Shown here: positions 19,131 to 30,458 of the stretch, in pieces
Layout of the letters: each line of letters opens with the position of its first letter
Position numbering within the stretch: the first letter of the stretch is position 1
Source: Gammaproteobacteria bacterium
GTDB lineage: Bacteria > Pseudomonadota > Gammaproteobacteria > DSM-16500
Assembly (NCBI GenBank): GCA_013816845.1
Contig: JACDDU010000001.1
Location: 681,188 to 745,187, forward strand
Direction of reading: 5' to 3'
Length of the DNA stretch: 64,000 nucleotides
Made by a program: the position numbers and the translations under genes
Notes under the pieces: generated by a model
What the model was told of the DNA's origin: nothing
The model's database searches: none
Seen by the model: the letters and a program-made list of their open reading frames with translations, nothing else

Positions 19131-20120
19131 TTAAGCTCGATTGAATCTGGGTATAAAGCTATGCGAAACTTCTTTTAAGTTTTCAGGATTACTGACAAAT
19201 GAAGCTTTATCAATTAATGCACCCAACGTATGATGCATTGCTGCACGACGTAGTAAAATTTTATCTGCAGATGAATTTTTTTCGTCACTATTAATGCTAT
19301 TAAGCACGGTATCTTTCAAAGTAGTTAAACTTTCACCTGCTAAAAATGCATTATAAGCATATTGCGCTACCCGTTGTTTAATTGATTTGGAAGAACCATA
19401 TCCTGAAAGATGTCCGAAAAGCGTATTATATTCAGGTTTACGTAAATCAAGTTGCTTACGGTAAAGATCAAGATAAGTAAATATCATTGCAGTATCGATT
19501 ACTGGGTTACCCGTATATTGCGCGTTGTTTTCAAAAGTGGAAGTAAGCTTAGCACCGTTTAGTAATTTTTTTTCAAGCTCTTCTGCACTAAAGCGTTGCA
19601 AATATTTTCCGCGAAGTTCACACGGAAAAGTGCTTAGAAATTCACATAACTCATTTTTATTTACTTTGGATGGATCAGGGAAGATTGCTTTGGCTAGCAT
19701 TTCGTTTTCTGCTACGCCGTACAATTCCGCTTTCCGCTCAAGAGCCGCTTTATAGGAAGGATCTAATGCTGGAAATAATAGTTCAGAATAAGATTTTTTA
19801 GCAATAGGGGCTAATTTCAAAGCAATGGCTAGATAAAATTGATTTGCGTGCGTTTCTGGGTTTTTAATATGACTCGCCTCAGACTTGAGAACGTATGAAG
19901 CTCGTTCTTTGAGTACATTACGAACTTTTCGCAATGATCTATCCGATGCTGTAATTTCTGAGTTTTCAAGTAAATGAAGTACGTGTTGCATTTTAGCGAC
20001 TGCTAATGCAGATTCTAGTTTGATAAGATCAGCATCTAGTGCCACTATTTTTTGTTGTTTTTTTAAAATATTCTCGCCTTGGGCTAGCATTTCTTTGGCA
20101 AAATCTTTGACTAGCTGCAT
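19131..20120 (-). CDS. hypothetical protein, 329 residues, helical/coiled-coil, accessory
   Basis: No family was recognised. The N-terminal 60 residues (MQLVKDFAKEMLAQGENILK onward) are heptad-like and probably coiled coil; the remainder is helical with many Ala, Leu and Lys. There is no signal peptide or membrane helix. An AAGGAG site lies seven bases before the ATG, so the start is firm. It is the first gene of a two-gene unit with the 427-residue protein and is divergent from the patatin-like gene; a 228-bp shared upstream region is available for joint control. The C-terminus (SHSFIPRFNRA) carries no clear E-block. Function unknown. Confidence 0.6.
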   Translation of the reverse strand: MQLVKDFAKEMLAQGENILKKQQKIVALDADLIKLESALAVAKMQHVLHLLENSEITASDRSLRKVRNVLKERASYVLKSEASHIKNPETHANQFYLAIALKLAPIAKKSYSELLFPALDPSYKAALERKAELYGVAENEMLAKAIFPDPSKVNKNELCEFLSTFPCELRGKYLQRFSAEELEKKLLNGAKLTSTFENNAQYTGNPVIDTAMIFTYLDLYRKQLDLRKPEYNTLFGHLSGYGSSKSIKQRVAQYAYNAFLAGESLTTLKDTVLNSINSDEKNSSADKILLRRAAMHHTLGALIDKASFVSNPENLKEVSHSFIPRFNRA

Positions 20121-20348
20121 ACTTACTCCTTAAAGGTATAATTTGATGTCCCATCCCAGAAGATAATGCCAAATACTTAAGGTTTTCTTAAAATTGCAAA
20201 TATCCTGCTATGATTTTAAAAATTGTATTAAAAACAATTAATTTTACTATTTTATGCACAACTAAATTTCTAATTTAAGTCTTCCTTAATTTAAGCAGCG
20301 CAGTATAAGAGTCGAGGAGTAAAAACAAAAAAATCACACGGAGGATTT

Positions 20349-21479
20349 ATGACGATTCAAAATCTTGTATTCAGTGGTGGCGGTGCTGCAGGTTGTGCTT
20401 TTGGAGGCGCAATTATGGGCCTAGCCGAACAACCTAACTTTTCTTTTGCAGATATCAAAGTCGTAGCGGGTTCATCTGTTGGTGCGATAGCAGCGCTTAT
20501 TGTGTCTTTAAATTACACACCAGTGCAAGCAAGTGCAAAAATAGAACAGCTTAATTTACAAAAACTACGGGATGGTGGCCCTAAACTCTCGCAGGCTTAT
20601 CGATTAATGAACCATTACGGTCGATTCAAAGGAAATGCCTTATTCCATTTTATTTTAGATATTTTGGCTGAAAAAACCAACCGGGATGATCCGGAAAATA
20701 TTACTTTCGCGGATCTGAAAAAAATGGGATTTAAAGATTTACATGTCGTGACAACAAAATTATATAAAGAAAATGGCAATCCCATAGGCAAAGAAAAAAT
20801 ATTTTCTTATGCAAAAACACCTGATACATCAGTTGCGAGTGCAATTTTAGCATCAACGGCTGCCCCAATTTATTTTGCACGCGTCCGTTTTAAAAAATTA
20901 GCAAAAGGAAAATATATATTGGATAAAAAGGGCGATCTTTATAATGATGGTGGTATTTTAAATAACTATCCTATCAACTTATTCGATAAACCTCCTTTTA
21001 CTGATGCGCCGGGTACACCTAATGCACAAACTTTGGGATTAGCATTATTGTATGCTGATGAAATTCACAAAGAAGAGAAGCCGGTCAAAACGATCATTTA
21101 CGATAAAAGTCCCATTGATTATGCTAAAGGAATTATTAATGGTTTATTAAGAAAACAACAAATTGAATCGGTAACTCGCAAAGAAAATTTAGAACGTACC
21201 ATTCAAATCGATCGTTTAAATGTAAGGCTTGATAATTTTGATATTGGGGATGAAATAAAACAACAATTAATAATCTCCGGACGAAAAGCTGTAAGCGATT
21301 ATTTTAAAACGTATCATTTAGAAACAAAAAAATTAAATAATATCGTTGCCCTACCTCCAAAATTTTCTTTGTTTAGATATTTCAAACCTGCCAATGATCC
21401 TGTGTTTGGCTATGAAGAAAAAACAGAGAAAGAAATAAAGGAAGAGAAATTGTCTGCTAGCCAAATGGGTCTTGATTGA
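20349..21479 (+). CDS. patatin-like phospholipase
   Basis: A 376-residue serine acyl hydrolase of the patatin family, with the Ser-Asp dyad. The oxyanion loop is SGGGAAG (9-15), the nucleophile elbow is GSSVG (Ser43), and the catalytic Asp is in the DGG motif (Asp200, YNDGGILNNYPI). No signal peptide. A strong GGAGG site precedes the ATG. The C-terminal 20 residues (KTEKEIKEEKLSASQMGLD) are Glu/Lys rich, resembling the E-block seen near the end of many Dot/Icm type IV effectors; Legionella uses several patatin-like effectors (VipD family). Catalytic activity on phospholipids is expected from the family; secretion is inference. Convergent with rarA. Confidence 0.88.
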   Translation: MTIQNLVFSGGGAAGCAFGGAIMGLAEQPNFSFADIKVVAGSSVGAIAALIVSLNYTPVQASAKIEQLNLQKLRDGGPKLSQAYRLMNHYGRFKGNALFHFILDILAEKTNRDDPENITFADLKKMGFKDLHVVTTKLYKENGNPIGKEKIFSYAKTPDTSVASAILASTAAPIYFARVRFKKLAKGKYILDKKGDLYNDGGILNNYPINLFDKPPFTDAPGTPNAQTLGLALLYADEIHKEEKPVKTIIYDKSPIDYAKGIINGLLRKQQIESVTRKENLERTIQIDRLNVRLDNFDIGDEIKQQLIISGRKAVSDYFKTYHLETKKLNNIVALPPKFSLFRYFKPANDPVFGYEEKTEKEIKEEKLSASQMGLD

Positions 21480-21489
21480 TAAGCTAGAT

Positions 21490-21530
21490 AGATACGGTGG
21501 CTAAATTAATTTTTTCTATCCACCGTATCT
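21490..21530. terminator. hairpin between convergent patatin and rarA genes
   Basis: An 11-bp perfect stem (21490-21500 with 21520-21530) and a 19-nt AT-rich loop, directly after the patatin stop codon. There is no T run on either side, so a terminator role is only probable from position. Confidence 0.45.
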
Positions 21531-21538
21531 TAGCAGGA

Positions 21539-22879
21539 TCACTTTTGCCGGGCTTTACGATCAAGCTCACGGAAATAAGCTAATCTTTCTTTTATTTTTG
21601 TCTCAAGACCACGATCGGTCGGTTCATAAAATTGATGCGAACTCATTTCCTTGGGTAAGTAAAATTCTCCAGCTGCATAAGCTTCTGGTTCATCATGAGC
21701 ATATCGATATGTCTTGCCATAGTTTAAATCTTTCATGAGTTTGGTGGGTGCATTGCGTAAATGCAAGGGCACTTCGAGCGATCCCAATTGTTTAGCAGCC
21801 TTCATTGCAGTATTGAATGCTACATAAACTGCGTTACTTTTGGGTGCACATGCTAAATAAATTACAGCTTCAGCAAGTGCAAGCTCACCCTCCGGTGAAC
21901 CAAGCCTTTCATAAATATCGCAGGATTGTAGGGTCATTTGCATTGCTCTCGGGTCTGCAAGGCCAATGTCTTCATTAGCCATGCGCATTAAGCGTCTACC
22001 GATATAACGGGGGTCACATCCTCCATCAAGCATACGGCAAAACCAATACAATGCAGCATCAGGGGAAGAGCCCCGAACAGATTTATGTAAAGCAGAAATC
22101 TGATCATAAAAAGCTTCGCCTTGCTTATCAAAGCGTCGCAAACTTACTTGTAACACCTCAGCTAGCAATTCTTTCGTTACGGATAATTGACCGCCCTGCT
22201 CTTGAGCAAGATCCGCTAAGATTTCTAATAAATTGAGAACTTGCCTTGCATCACCATCTGCCGCACCAACTAAAATTGTTTGGAGTTCAAGAGAAATTTC
22301 TAATGCTAATTGACCCAGACCGCGCACCTTATCCGTGAGGGCTTGTTTTAGTATCGTTAGTAATTCTTCTTCAGATAATCTTTTTAAAACATATACTCGG
22401 GTTCGGGAAAGTAACGCACTATTTAATTCAAAAGATGGATTTTCCGTTGTCGCCCCAATTAAAATAAAAGTTCCGTCTTCAACATAGGGTAAGAAAACAT
22501 CTTGTTGTGCTTTGTTAAATCGATGAACTTCATCAATAAAAAGAATTGTGGCACGATTTTCTTTTTCTTTAGTGAATCTTGCATTTTCAACAGCTTGACG
22601 GATATCTTTGACACCACTAAAAATGGCTGATAAGCGTACGAATTTAGCCTGCGTTTGATTTGTCATTAACTGAGCTAGGGTTGTCTTCCCTGTCCCAGGC
22701 GGACCCCATAAAATCATGGAATGCAAAACGCCTTGCTCAATTGCGACACGCAAAGGTTTTCCTTTACCCAAAATATGGGTTTGGCCTACAAATTCATCTA
22801 AGGTCTGAGGCCGCATTCGGGTTGCAAGAGGGATTATAGCTTTTTCAATATTAGCTTGGTTTTTTTCTTGTTTCATCAA
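21539..22879 (-). CDS. rarA: replication-associated recombination protein A (RarA/MgsA)
   Basis: An AAA+ ATPase related to clamp-loader subunits and acting at stalled replication forks. Walker A is WGPPGTGKTTLAQ, Walker B ILFIDEVHRFNKAQQD, and sensor 1 IGATTENPSFELNSALLSR. The C-terminal tetramerisation region contains DPRYIGRRLMRMANEDIGL and the conserved LRNAPTKLMKDLNYG. At 446 residues it is normal. It overlaps lolA by 29 bases; lolA-rarA is the E. coli order too, after ftsK. Confidence 0.94.
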   Translation of the reverse strand: MMKQEKNQANIEKAIIPLATRMRPQTLDEFVGQTHILGKGKPLRVAIEQGVLHSMILWGPPGTGKTTLAQLMTNQTQAKFVRLSAIFSGVKDIRQAVENARFTKEKENRATILFIDEVHRFNKAQQDVFLPYVEDGTFILIGATTENPSFELNSALLSRTRVYVLKRLSEEELLTILKQALTDKVRGLGQLALEISLELQTILVGAADGDARQVLNLLEILADLAQEQGGQLSVTKELLAEVLQVSLRRFDKQGEAFYDQISALHKSVRGSSPDAALYWFCRMLDGGCDPRYIGRRLMRMANEDIGLADPRAMQMTLQSCDIYERLGSPEGELALAEAVIYLACAPKSNAVYVAFNTAMKAAKQLGSLEVPLHLRNAPTKLMKDLNYGKTYRYAHDEPEAYAAGEFYLPKEMSSHQFYEPTDRGLETKIKERLAYFRELDRKARQK

Positions 22880-23513
22880 TAACGTCTACGCCTGATGGAG
22901 CTTTAAATGTAAAAGTACTGTCGGGTATCGGATGGTTCACAGCTGCATGACTAAATTGAATTTTCGTAATATGACCTAACTGATCTTGCAATTGCATGGC
23001 TTGGATTTGATTTTGTTTAAACCCCAATCGCATTAAGGCAAACATACTTTCTTTTTTACGGGGTTTAAGTTCAAACCAACGCACCCCATCCGTCGTAGGT
23101 GGAGAAGCTGTGACAAAAAAATCTTTTTCGATAGTCGTGCTTACATGACTTAACAATAAAGCGGGGGTTTCGCCAACCGCTTTTTGCAAGGTTTGGACCA
23201 CAACTTGCTGTAAATCGGGATCATAAATCCAAAGGGTTGTACCATTTGCAATAATAAGCTGCGGAATGGGTTTTTTTACTTGCCAACGAAATTTTCCAGG
23301 GCGGACAAAGGACATGCTACCCAAAGATGATTGCACAGCTTTATTGCGATCGTCATAAACCACTTGTTTAAAATCTGCTTGCATCGACTGCACTGCATTA
23401 AGCTTCGATTCAAAATCGGTACTTGTAGCCCAGATTGAGGCAGATAAAAAATAAATCACAGTTGCAAGGATCGTGAGGTGAGGGAAAAAGCGGATAGTAT
23501 TTAATTTAGACAT
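22851..23513 (-). CDS. lolA: outer-membrane lipoprotein carrier protein LolA
   Basis: The periplasmic chaperone that carries lipoproteins from LolCDE to LolB. A signal peptide occupies about residues 1-29, ending near SIWA. Diagnostic segments are the QSMQADFKQVVYDDRN start of the mature protein, GSMSFVRPGKFRWQVKKP and GTTLWIYDPDLQQVVVQTL. 220 residues. Part of ftsK-lolA-rarA, with a 21-base gap to ftsK. Confidence 0.93.
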   Translation of the reverse strand: MSKLNTIRFFPHLTILATVIYFLSASIWATSTDFESKLNAVQSMQADFKQVVYDDRNKAVQSSLGSMSFVRPGKFRWQVKKPIPQLIIANGTTLWIYDPDLQQVVVQTLQKAVGETPALLLSHVSTTIEKDFFVTASPPTTDGVRWFELKPRKKESMFALMRLGFKQNQIQAMQLQDQLGHITKIQFSHAAVNHPIPDSTFTFKAPSGVDVIDETRKKPS

Positions 23514-23534
23514 ATGGGCTCAGTTCTAAAAAAG

Positions 23535-25859
23535 TTAGGTGCTAGGCGCGGATGCTGCTAAAACTTCTCGGCTCCCGGTGTGATCTACAGCGCTGACAAC
23601 ACCCGCAACTTCCATTTCTTCCATCATCCGGGCAGCACGATTATAACCTATTCGCAGCCTACGTTGAACTAAAGAGATAGAGGCTCGACGAGTCTCAGTC
23701 ACAATACGTACAGCTTGGTCATAAAGCGGATCTTGCTCACCCCCGCCCTGGGTATCATTCATGCCGCCACTATCTAGTCTTTCTTCAGTGATGTCCTCGA
23801 GATAACGGGGTTCGCCGTAGGAACGCCAAGCCGCCACGACCCGATGCACTTCATCATCCGCAACATAGGCACCGTGAACACGGACAGGTAATCCAGCACC
23901 AGGTGGCATATAAAGCATATCGCCATGCCCTAACAACTGTTCAGCTCCTTGCTGATCCAATATAGTTCTTGAATCAATACGGGATGAAACTTGAAAAGCT
24001 ACGCGCGTTGGGATGTTTGCTTTAATCAAGCCGGTAATGACATCGACTGAAGGCCTTTGGGTGGCAAGGATTAAATGAATACCTGCAGCGCGTGCTTTTT
24101 GCGCGATACGTGCAATTAAATCTTCAACTTTCTTACCAACCACCATCATCATGTCAGCTAACTCATCGGCTATCACAACAATAATAGGTAAAGGTTCAAG
24201 GAAAGCACGCGCCGAAGCTTCATCTGTCACGAGCGTCCCTGGCATGGGAAGCGGTTGACCTTGTTTATTTGCATCATAAACTTTTTGATTATAGCCGCTT
24301 AAGTTTCGCACACCCAGTGACGCCATTAAGCGGTAGCGTTTATCCATTTCTGCAACGCACCACCGCAAAGCATTGGCAGCATCTTTCATATCGGTAATAA
24401 CCGGCGTTAATAAATGTGGGATACCTTCATAAACAGAAAGCTCAAGCATTTTGGGATCAATTAATATTAAACGTAATTGCTCGGGTGTCGCTTTAAATAA
24501 CATACTCAACAACATTGCATTTAAACATACAGATTTGCCCGACCCAGTTGTACCTGCGACTAAAAGATGCGGCATTTTTACTAAATCAACAACGACAGAT
24601 GCCCCAGCAATATCTTTCCCTAATACAAGACTGACAGGAGATCGAGATTGTGAAAACCGCGGTGTTTCTAATATTTCTCTGAGTGTGACTAATTCCCGAT
24701 TTTCATTGGGAATTTCCAAACCAATGACTGATTTTCCTGGAATAACTTCGACAACCCTGACGCTTACCGCGGAAAGTGAACGCGCGATATCTTTTGCAAG
24801 CCCTGTAATTTTGCTTACTTTAATACCGGGAGCAAGTTCTAATTCAAAACGCGTAATAACCGGGCCGGGATGAACTGCTACAACTTTTGCTTCTACACCA
24901 AAGTCTGCTAAACGTTGCTCAACCAATCTCGAAAGTTCTTCAAAGGAAATATTGGCAAACGCCTTTTCCACATGGGCAGGTGGGGGATTTAATAAACTTA
25001 ACGGCGGCAAATGACCGGGTAATAATTTTATACTGGGATCAATATCAACTGGCTTTTTCTTCTCGCGTGGCGGGTCGAGTTTCGCAACAACCACAGGCTT
25101 GACTAATGAAAGTGAAGTGAGTCTATTTTGAAGGGTGGACGAGACTTGCGGAAGGATAACGTTATTCACTTCCGGCTTAACAACCAATTCTAACTTCTTA
25201 CGAAGTCGAAAGTTTTTTGCCTGGCGCCATGTTTTCAAACAACCTGCTTTCATCAATCCGAGCCAAGAAAGACCTGTAACTAAAGTAACACCGCACAGAA
25301 ACATCGTGATAAATAGTAGGGTTGTTCCAGTTTTGTTAAAAAGTCGTGAAAATCCTCTTCCCACTAAATCGCCTAAAATACCACCCCCACTCGCGGGTAG
25401 CGTCACGGTTGCGCCGTAATAAAAACTCATCAATCCGCACACGCCCATAATTATAAAAGCGGTACCACTCGCTTTATAGATCCATTCCCTTCTGTCGGTG
25501 GGTTCCGATTCACGTTCTTGTAATCCCAACCAACCAAAGAAAATAATTACAAAGGGTACAAAGAAAGAAGTCATCCCGAAAAGAGATAAAAAGAGGTCTG
25601 CCATATAAGAGCCTACGCGACCGCCCCAATTCATGACATTACTACTGCTTCCCGAACTTGACCAACTTGGATCGACAGTGTGATAAGTTACAAGTGATAT
25701 AAACAAAAAAATGCCGCAAGCAAGCGCAAGTAGAAATAATCCTTCCTGCAAACGATGGCGCATCTGAACGGACAGGGGTCGTCGAGACTTATTACTATTA
25801 GCCGATTTATAACGATTCTTCATCATGAATAATCTTTTGAAAATATTGGGTTTACCCAT
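23535..25859 (-). CDS. ftsK: DNA translocase FtsK
   Basis: The septal DNA translocase that segregates chromosome termini and activates XerCD. Four membrane helices lie in the first 190 residues (including VDPSWSSSG between helices 1 and 2), then a short linker instead of the very long E. coli one. The motor domain has Walker [18 protein letters not shown] and Walker [18 protein letters not shown], and the C-terminal gamma winged helix ([20 protein letters not shown]) reads KOPS sites. The start is uncertain: 25859 (MGKPNIFK) is listed; 25826 is an alternative, since a TATATA promoter-like box lies just upstream of 25859; a GTG at 25940 would overlap trxB and is unlikely. About 774 residues. 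Confidence 0.93.
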   Translation of the reverse strand: MGKPNIFKRLFMMKNRYKSANSNKSRRPLSVQMRHRLQEGLFLLALACGIFLFISLVTYHTVDPSWSSSGSSSNVMNWGGRVGSYMADLFLSLFGMTSFFVPFVIIFFGWLGLQERESEPTDRREWIYKASGTAFIIMGVCGLMSFYYGATVTLPASGGGILGDLVGRGFSRLFNKTGTTLLFITMFLCGVTLVTGLSWLGLMKAGCLKTWRQAKNFRLRKKLELVVKPEVNNVILPQVSSTLQNRLTSLSLVKPVVVAKLDPPREKKKPVDIDPSIKLLPGHLPPLSLLNPPPAHVEKAFANISFEELSRLVEQRLADFGVEAKVVAVHPGPVITRFELELAPGIKVSKITGLAKDIARSLSAVSVRVVEVIPGKSVIGLEIPNENRELVTLREILETPRFSQSRSPVSLVLGKDIAGASVVVDLVKMPHLLVAGTTGSGKSVCLNAMLLSMLFKATPEQLRLILIDPKMLELSVYEGIPHLLTPVITDMKDAANALRWCVAEMDKRYRLMASLGVRNLSGYNQKVYDANKQGQPLPMPGTLVTDEASARAFLEPLPIIVVIADELADMMMVVGKKVEDLIARIAQKARAAGIHLILATQRPSVDVITGLIKANIPTRVAFQVSSRIDSRTILDQQGAEQLLGHGDMLYMPPGAGLPVRVHGAYVADDEVHRVVAAWRSYGEPRYLEDITEERLDSGGMNDTQGGGEQDPLYDQAVRIVTETRRASISLVQRRLRIGYNRAARMMEEMEVAGVVSAVDHTGSREVLAASAPST

Positions 25860-25907
25860 CTTCTCGGTTCTCGTACTATATACTACCTTGATAGTGGATA
25901 GGAATAA

Positions 25908-26882
<975 letters not shown>

Positions 26883-26952
26883 GCCTATTATTATTAAAAA
26901 TCTATCATTGAAGTGATATACTCCGGCTTCCCTAACTTGAGACATAGAAAAG

Positions 26953-27207
26953 ATGGCAAAAGAAGAACAAATTGAAATGGAAGGAACGGTGGTTGATACA
27001 CTTCCTAATACCATGTTCCGCGTTGAACTTGAAAATGGTCATGTTGTATTAGCTCACATTTCCGGAAAAATGCGCAAAAACTACATCCGTATTTTGAAAG
27101 GCGATAAAGTGACGGTAGAAATGACACCGTATGACTTATCCAAAGGTCGCATTACATTCCGTCACAAAGAAGGCTCCCCGCGACCTACTCCCGCTAAAGA
27201 AGAGTAA
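26953..27207 (+). CDS. infA: translation initiation factor IF-1
   Basis: A small OB-fold factor binding the 30S A site. The core, [20 protein letters not shown] through [10 protein letters not shown], is highly conserved. The usual length is 72 residues; here an extra tail of about 12 residues rich in Pro and Glu ([10 protein letters not shown]) brings it to 84. In E. coli infA adjoins clpA; here they are convergent neighbours. Confidence 0.95.
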   Translation: MAKEEQIEMEGTVVDTLPNTMFRVELENGHVVLAHISGKMRKNYIRILKGDKVTVEMTPYDLSKGRITFRHKEGSPRPTPAKEE

Positions 27208-27244
27208 ACTTTTAGATTGAATGCTCACATTTGAATCAGCAGGA

Positions 27245-27281
27245 AGCCTCAATTTTGGTTACGCCATGATGAATTGAGGCT
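27245..27281 (+). terminator. hairpin downstream of infA
   Basis: A 10-bp perfect stem (27245-27254 with 27272-27281, AGCCTCAATT/AATTGAGGCT), 38 bases after the infA stop. No T run follows, so it may be an RNA-stabilising hairpin and not a true intrinsic terminator. Confidence 0.4.
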
Positions 27282-27393
27282 GCTCTCACTTCATTGAATC
27301 ACCCGACGCTTTCCTACCTTTCCCTTGATTGCACCTGGATTTAAATAAAAATATTTCAGATCAAGTGATGTGAGTCTGCTAAATCGTAAACAA

Positions 27394-27431
27394 TAAAAAG
27401 CCCTATGCGAGGAGGAGTGTGCATAGGGCTT
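27394..27431 (-). terminator. clpA intrinsic terminator
   Basis: An 11-bp stem (27398-27408 with 27421-27431) and, reading the minus strand, a TTTTTATTG tail. It lies just after the clpA stop codon. Confidence 0.85.
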
Positions 27432-27437
27432 CGTTTC

Positions 27438-29717
27438 TTAATTTACGTTAGTAACAGGTGTTCCTAACGTATCTTCGATAACGAAATCAAGCTTACCTCT
27501 CTTGGTCGTAACTTTGACATGGCCACCGTTACTTAATTTACCAAATAACAATTCTTCAGCCAGTGGCTTTTTGATTTGTTCTTGAATTAGTCTTGCCATG
27601 GGTCGCGCTCCCATTTTTTTATCATACCCATTTTTTGCAAGCCAAGAGCGAGCGTCAGCATCTACTTCTAAAATAACGCGACGCATTTCTAATTGTCCTT
27701 CTAATTCCGCGACAAATTTATTAACGACAGAGAGTATCGTTTTGGAATCTAAAGATTTAAATTGAATAATTGCATCCAGCCGGTTGCGAAATTCTGGAGA
27801 GAAAACGCGATGAACAGCAGCCATGACTTCGGCACCATTATTATCTAAAGCGGTAAAACCAATATTCCCTTTGTCGACGGACTCTGCGCCTGCGTTTGAA
27901 GTCATGATTAAAATGGTGTGACGAAAATCAGTTTTGCGTCCATTCATATCAGTTAAAGTGCCATGATCCATAATTTGTAATAACAAATTATAAACATCAG
28001 GATGCGCTTTCTCAATTTCATCTAATAAGACCACTGAATGCGGTGCTTTATTAACTGCCTCTGTTAACATCCCCCCTTCATCATACCCAACGTATCCTGG
28101 CGGAGCGCCAATAAGACGCGATACGGAATGACGTTCCATGTATTCCGACATGTCAAAGCGCAATAATTCTACGCCTAAGTTTTTAGCGAGTTGTTTTGAA
28201 ACTTCGGTTTTACCTACCCCTGTTGGCCCGACAAACATAAAGGAACCAATGGGTTTATTCGGATCTCGCAAACCTGAGCGCGCAAGCTTAACTGCAGCAC
28301 CCAACGTTTCAATAGATTCATCTTGACCGTAAATCATCATTTTTAAATCGCGAGTTAAGTTTCTTAATACTTCTCGATCCGAAGCTGATACATTTCGTTC
28401 AGGAATACGTGCAATTTTGGCGACCATTTTTTCTATATCTACCACTTCAATAATTTTTTTACGATCAACTTCAGGTAATAAATATTGATACGCACCAACC
28501 TCATCAACAAGGTCAATCGCTTTATCAGGCAAATGTCTGTCATTGATATAGCGTGCAGCTAAGCGAGCTGCTGCATCTAATGCTTCATCAGTATATTTAA
28601 TTTTATGATGTGCTTCAAACCGTCCACGTAAACCTTTCAAAATCTCAATGGATTGTTCAATAGTAGGTTCGCTTACATTAATGCGTTGAAACCTTCGATC
28701 TAGTGCATGATCCTTTTCAAAGATACTACGATATTCTTTATAAGTTGTTGAGCCGATACAAGTAAGCTCTCCTGAAGCTAATAATGGTTTAATGAGATTT
28801 GAGACATCCATGAGACCGCCTGAGGCCGCACCTGCACCAATGATGGTATGGATTTCATCAATAAATAATACTGCACCTTTTTGTTCTTTTAACTGATGCA
28901 GTACACTCTTTAATCGTTTTTCAAAATCACCGCGATACTTAGTTCCAGCCAGCAAGCTGCCTAAATCGAGAGAATAGATAACGCTTTCTTCCAGTACTTC
29001 GGGTACTTTCTTTTCAACAATTAATCGGGCAAGACCTTCAGCAATCGCTGTTTTACCAACACCCGCTTCACCGACTAAAAGTGCATTATTTTTGCGACGA
29101 CGACAAAGCACTTGAATAGTTCGTTCAATTTCTTCTTCTCGGCCAATGAGTGGATCAATAAGACCGAGCTTTGCTCTTGAATTAAGATTGGCAGTATAGA
29201 GTTCAAGCGGACTACTCCCCTCATCACCCCCATCACCTTCTTCATTGAATTGAGTGAAAGGACGATCAGTGGAACTTGGTTTTGTTCTTGCTAAACCATG
29301 AGCAATGAAATTAATAACATCAAGACGACTTATATTTTCTTGGCGAATAAAGTAAACACTTTGGCTTTCTTGTTCACTAAAAATTGCGGCTAAAATGTTA
29401 CTCCCTGTCACTTCTGTTTTACCGGATGACTGGACTTGGAAGACGGCACGTTGAATGACACGTTGGAAACCCAGAGTTGGTTGTGTATCGCGGTCATGAA
29501 TATTAAGTGGAATAAGCGGCGTGGTTCGATCAATAAACTCAACTAAATTACTACGTAAACGGTTAATGTTAGCGCCGCATGCTTTTAATACTTCTAACGC
29601 AGAAGTATTATCAAGGAGCGCAAGTAGTAAATGCTCAACCGTTACAAATTCATGACGCTTACTACGGGCTTCTTTAAAAGCCACATTAAGCGTGTACTCA
29701 AGTTCTTTATCCAACAT
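27438..29717 (-). CDS. clpA: ATP-dependent Clp protease ATP-binding subunit ClpA
   Basis: An AAA+ unfoldase that feeds substrates to ClpP. Double Clp-N domain (1-145), first ATPase module with Walker [14 protein letters not shown], second with [13 protein letters not shown], and the conserved [20 protein letters not shown]. The tripeptide IGF ([10 protein letters not shown]) is the loop that docks into ClpP, so a ClpP partner is expected elsewhere. 759 residues. It follows clpS by 18 bases, as in most gammaproteobacteria. Confidence 0.95.
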   Translation of the reverse strand: MLDKELEYTLNVAFKEARSKRHEFVTVEHLLLALLDNTSALEVLKACGANINRLRSNLVEFIDRTTPLIPLNIHDRDTQPTLGFQRVIQRAVFQVQSSGKTEVTGSNILAAIFSEQESQSVYFIRQENISRLDVINFIAHGLARTKPSSTDRPFTQFNEEGDGGDEGSSPLELYTANLNSRAKLGLIDPLIGREEEIERTIQVLCRRRKNNALLVGEAGVGKTAIAEGLARLIVEKKVPEVLEESVIYSLDLGSLLAGTKYRGDFEKRLKSVLHQLKEQKGAVLFIDEIHTIIGAGAASGGLMDVSNLIKPLLASGELTCIGSTTYKEYRSIFEKDHALDRRFQRINVSEPTIEQSIEILKGLRGRFEAHHKIKYTDEALDAAARLAARYINDRHLPDKAIDLVDEVGAYQYLLPEVDRKKIIEVVDIEKMVAKIARIPERNVSASDREVLRNLTRDLKMMIYGQDESIETLGAAVKLARSGLRDPNKPIGSFMFVGPTGVGKTEVSKQLAKNLGVELLRFDMSEYMERHSVSRLIGAPPGYVGYDEGGMLTEAVNKAPHSVVLLDEIEKAHPDVYNLLLQIMDHGTLTDMNGRKTDFRHTILIMTSNAGAESVDKGNIGFTALDNNGAEVMAAVHRVFSPEFRNRLDAIIQFKSLDSKTILSVVNKFVAELEGQLEMRRVILEVDADARSWLAKNGYDKKMGARPMARLIQEQIKKPLAEELLFGKLSNGGHVKVTTKRGKLDFVIEDTLGTPVTNVN

Positions 29718-29735
29718 GAAACGCTCCTCCTCGTT

Positions 29736-30059
29736 TTACTCATGAGCTGCCTCCATGCTACAAATGAGTGGATGCTCGTGATTACGCGCATAACTAAGGG
29801 TTAGTGTTATTTTAGTTTCCGCAACATCTTTCGTAAAAACGCCGCATGCTGCTTTACCCTTCATATGTGCTTCAAGCATCGTGCTTGTTGCCTTGACTCT
29901 GTCCATGTTAAAAAACTTTTCTAATAACGCCACGACAAATTCCATGGGTGTATAGTGATCATTGTGAATTAGGATTAGGTAGAGTTGAGGTTCACTATTG
30001 GTGACCTCTGGTTGTACCACCCAATGCTCTGTACAATTATTAATCACCTCACTTTTCAT
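29736..30059 (-). CDS. clpS: ClpS adaptor protein
   Basis: The N-end-rule adaptor that delivers substrates to ClpA. The signature HNDHYTPMEFVVALLEKFF gives the substrate-pocket Asn-Asp, followed by MLEAHMKGKAACGVFTKDVAETK with the conserved His and the ClpA-binding face. 107 residues. First gene of clpS-clpA. The disordered N-terminal tail of about 22 residues is normal. Confidence 0.95.
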   Translation of the reverse strand: MKSEVINNCTEHWVVQPEVTNSEPQLYLILIHNDHYTPMEFVVALLEKFFNMDRVKATSTMLEAHMKGKAACGVFTKDVAETKITLTLSYARNHEHPLICSMEAAHE

Positions 30060-30458
30060 ATGTATATACCTTCTTATAGACTATAAAAATCAGATTTTCC
30101 TTAAGGGGAAAAATATATTTTCGAATGAGAATGTGCTTTAAATAAGGGGTATAATATAAAGATTCTTAAAGAAAAAATCTGTATAATATGTATTCATTTA
30201 GGACTTTTTAAATACAAGCCCTACTAAAGATGAGAATTGAAGGTTCTAGTTATCTGTTTATCGCTGCCGGCTCACCCCAAAATGATTTGAAAATTCGCTA
30301 AAAAAGCGTAAAACAATTTTTAGCGCTTAAATTTTTTGTTATAAATTGAATGGCTTGGAAGCAATACGCTTCGCGCTCTTCCCGGGTGAAGGCAAGCACC
30401 CGGGAAACTATTAGAATGGGCGTAAGTTCTGTACTTTTTAGCAATTAGACTTGGAACG
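30060..30458. other. gene-free region between clpS and icd with two hairpins
   Basis: No supported coding sequence in these 399 bases. Two inverted repeats are seen: GCTAAAAA/TTTTTAGC at 30297-30304 and 30317-30324, with T-rich flanks on both strands, and a GC-rich 10-bp stem at 30379-30388 and 30397-30406 (TTCCCGGGTG/CACCCGGGAA). Both lie downstream of icd on the minus strand and are candidate icd terminators. The 30060-30200 part should hold the clpS promoter but no convincing -35/-10 pair was found on the minus strand. Confidence 0.5.

Noticed and set aside
30150-30190. Two TATAAT hexamers on the + strand (near 30152 and 30182)
   Set aside because: No good -35 element and no gene follows on that strand for 1.7 kb; likely chance in AT-rich DNA, although a small RNA cannot be excluded.
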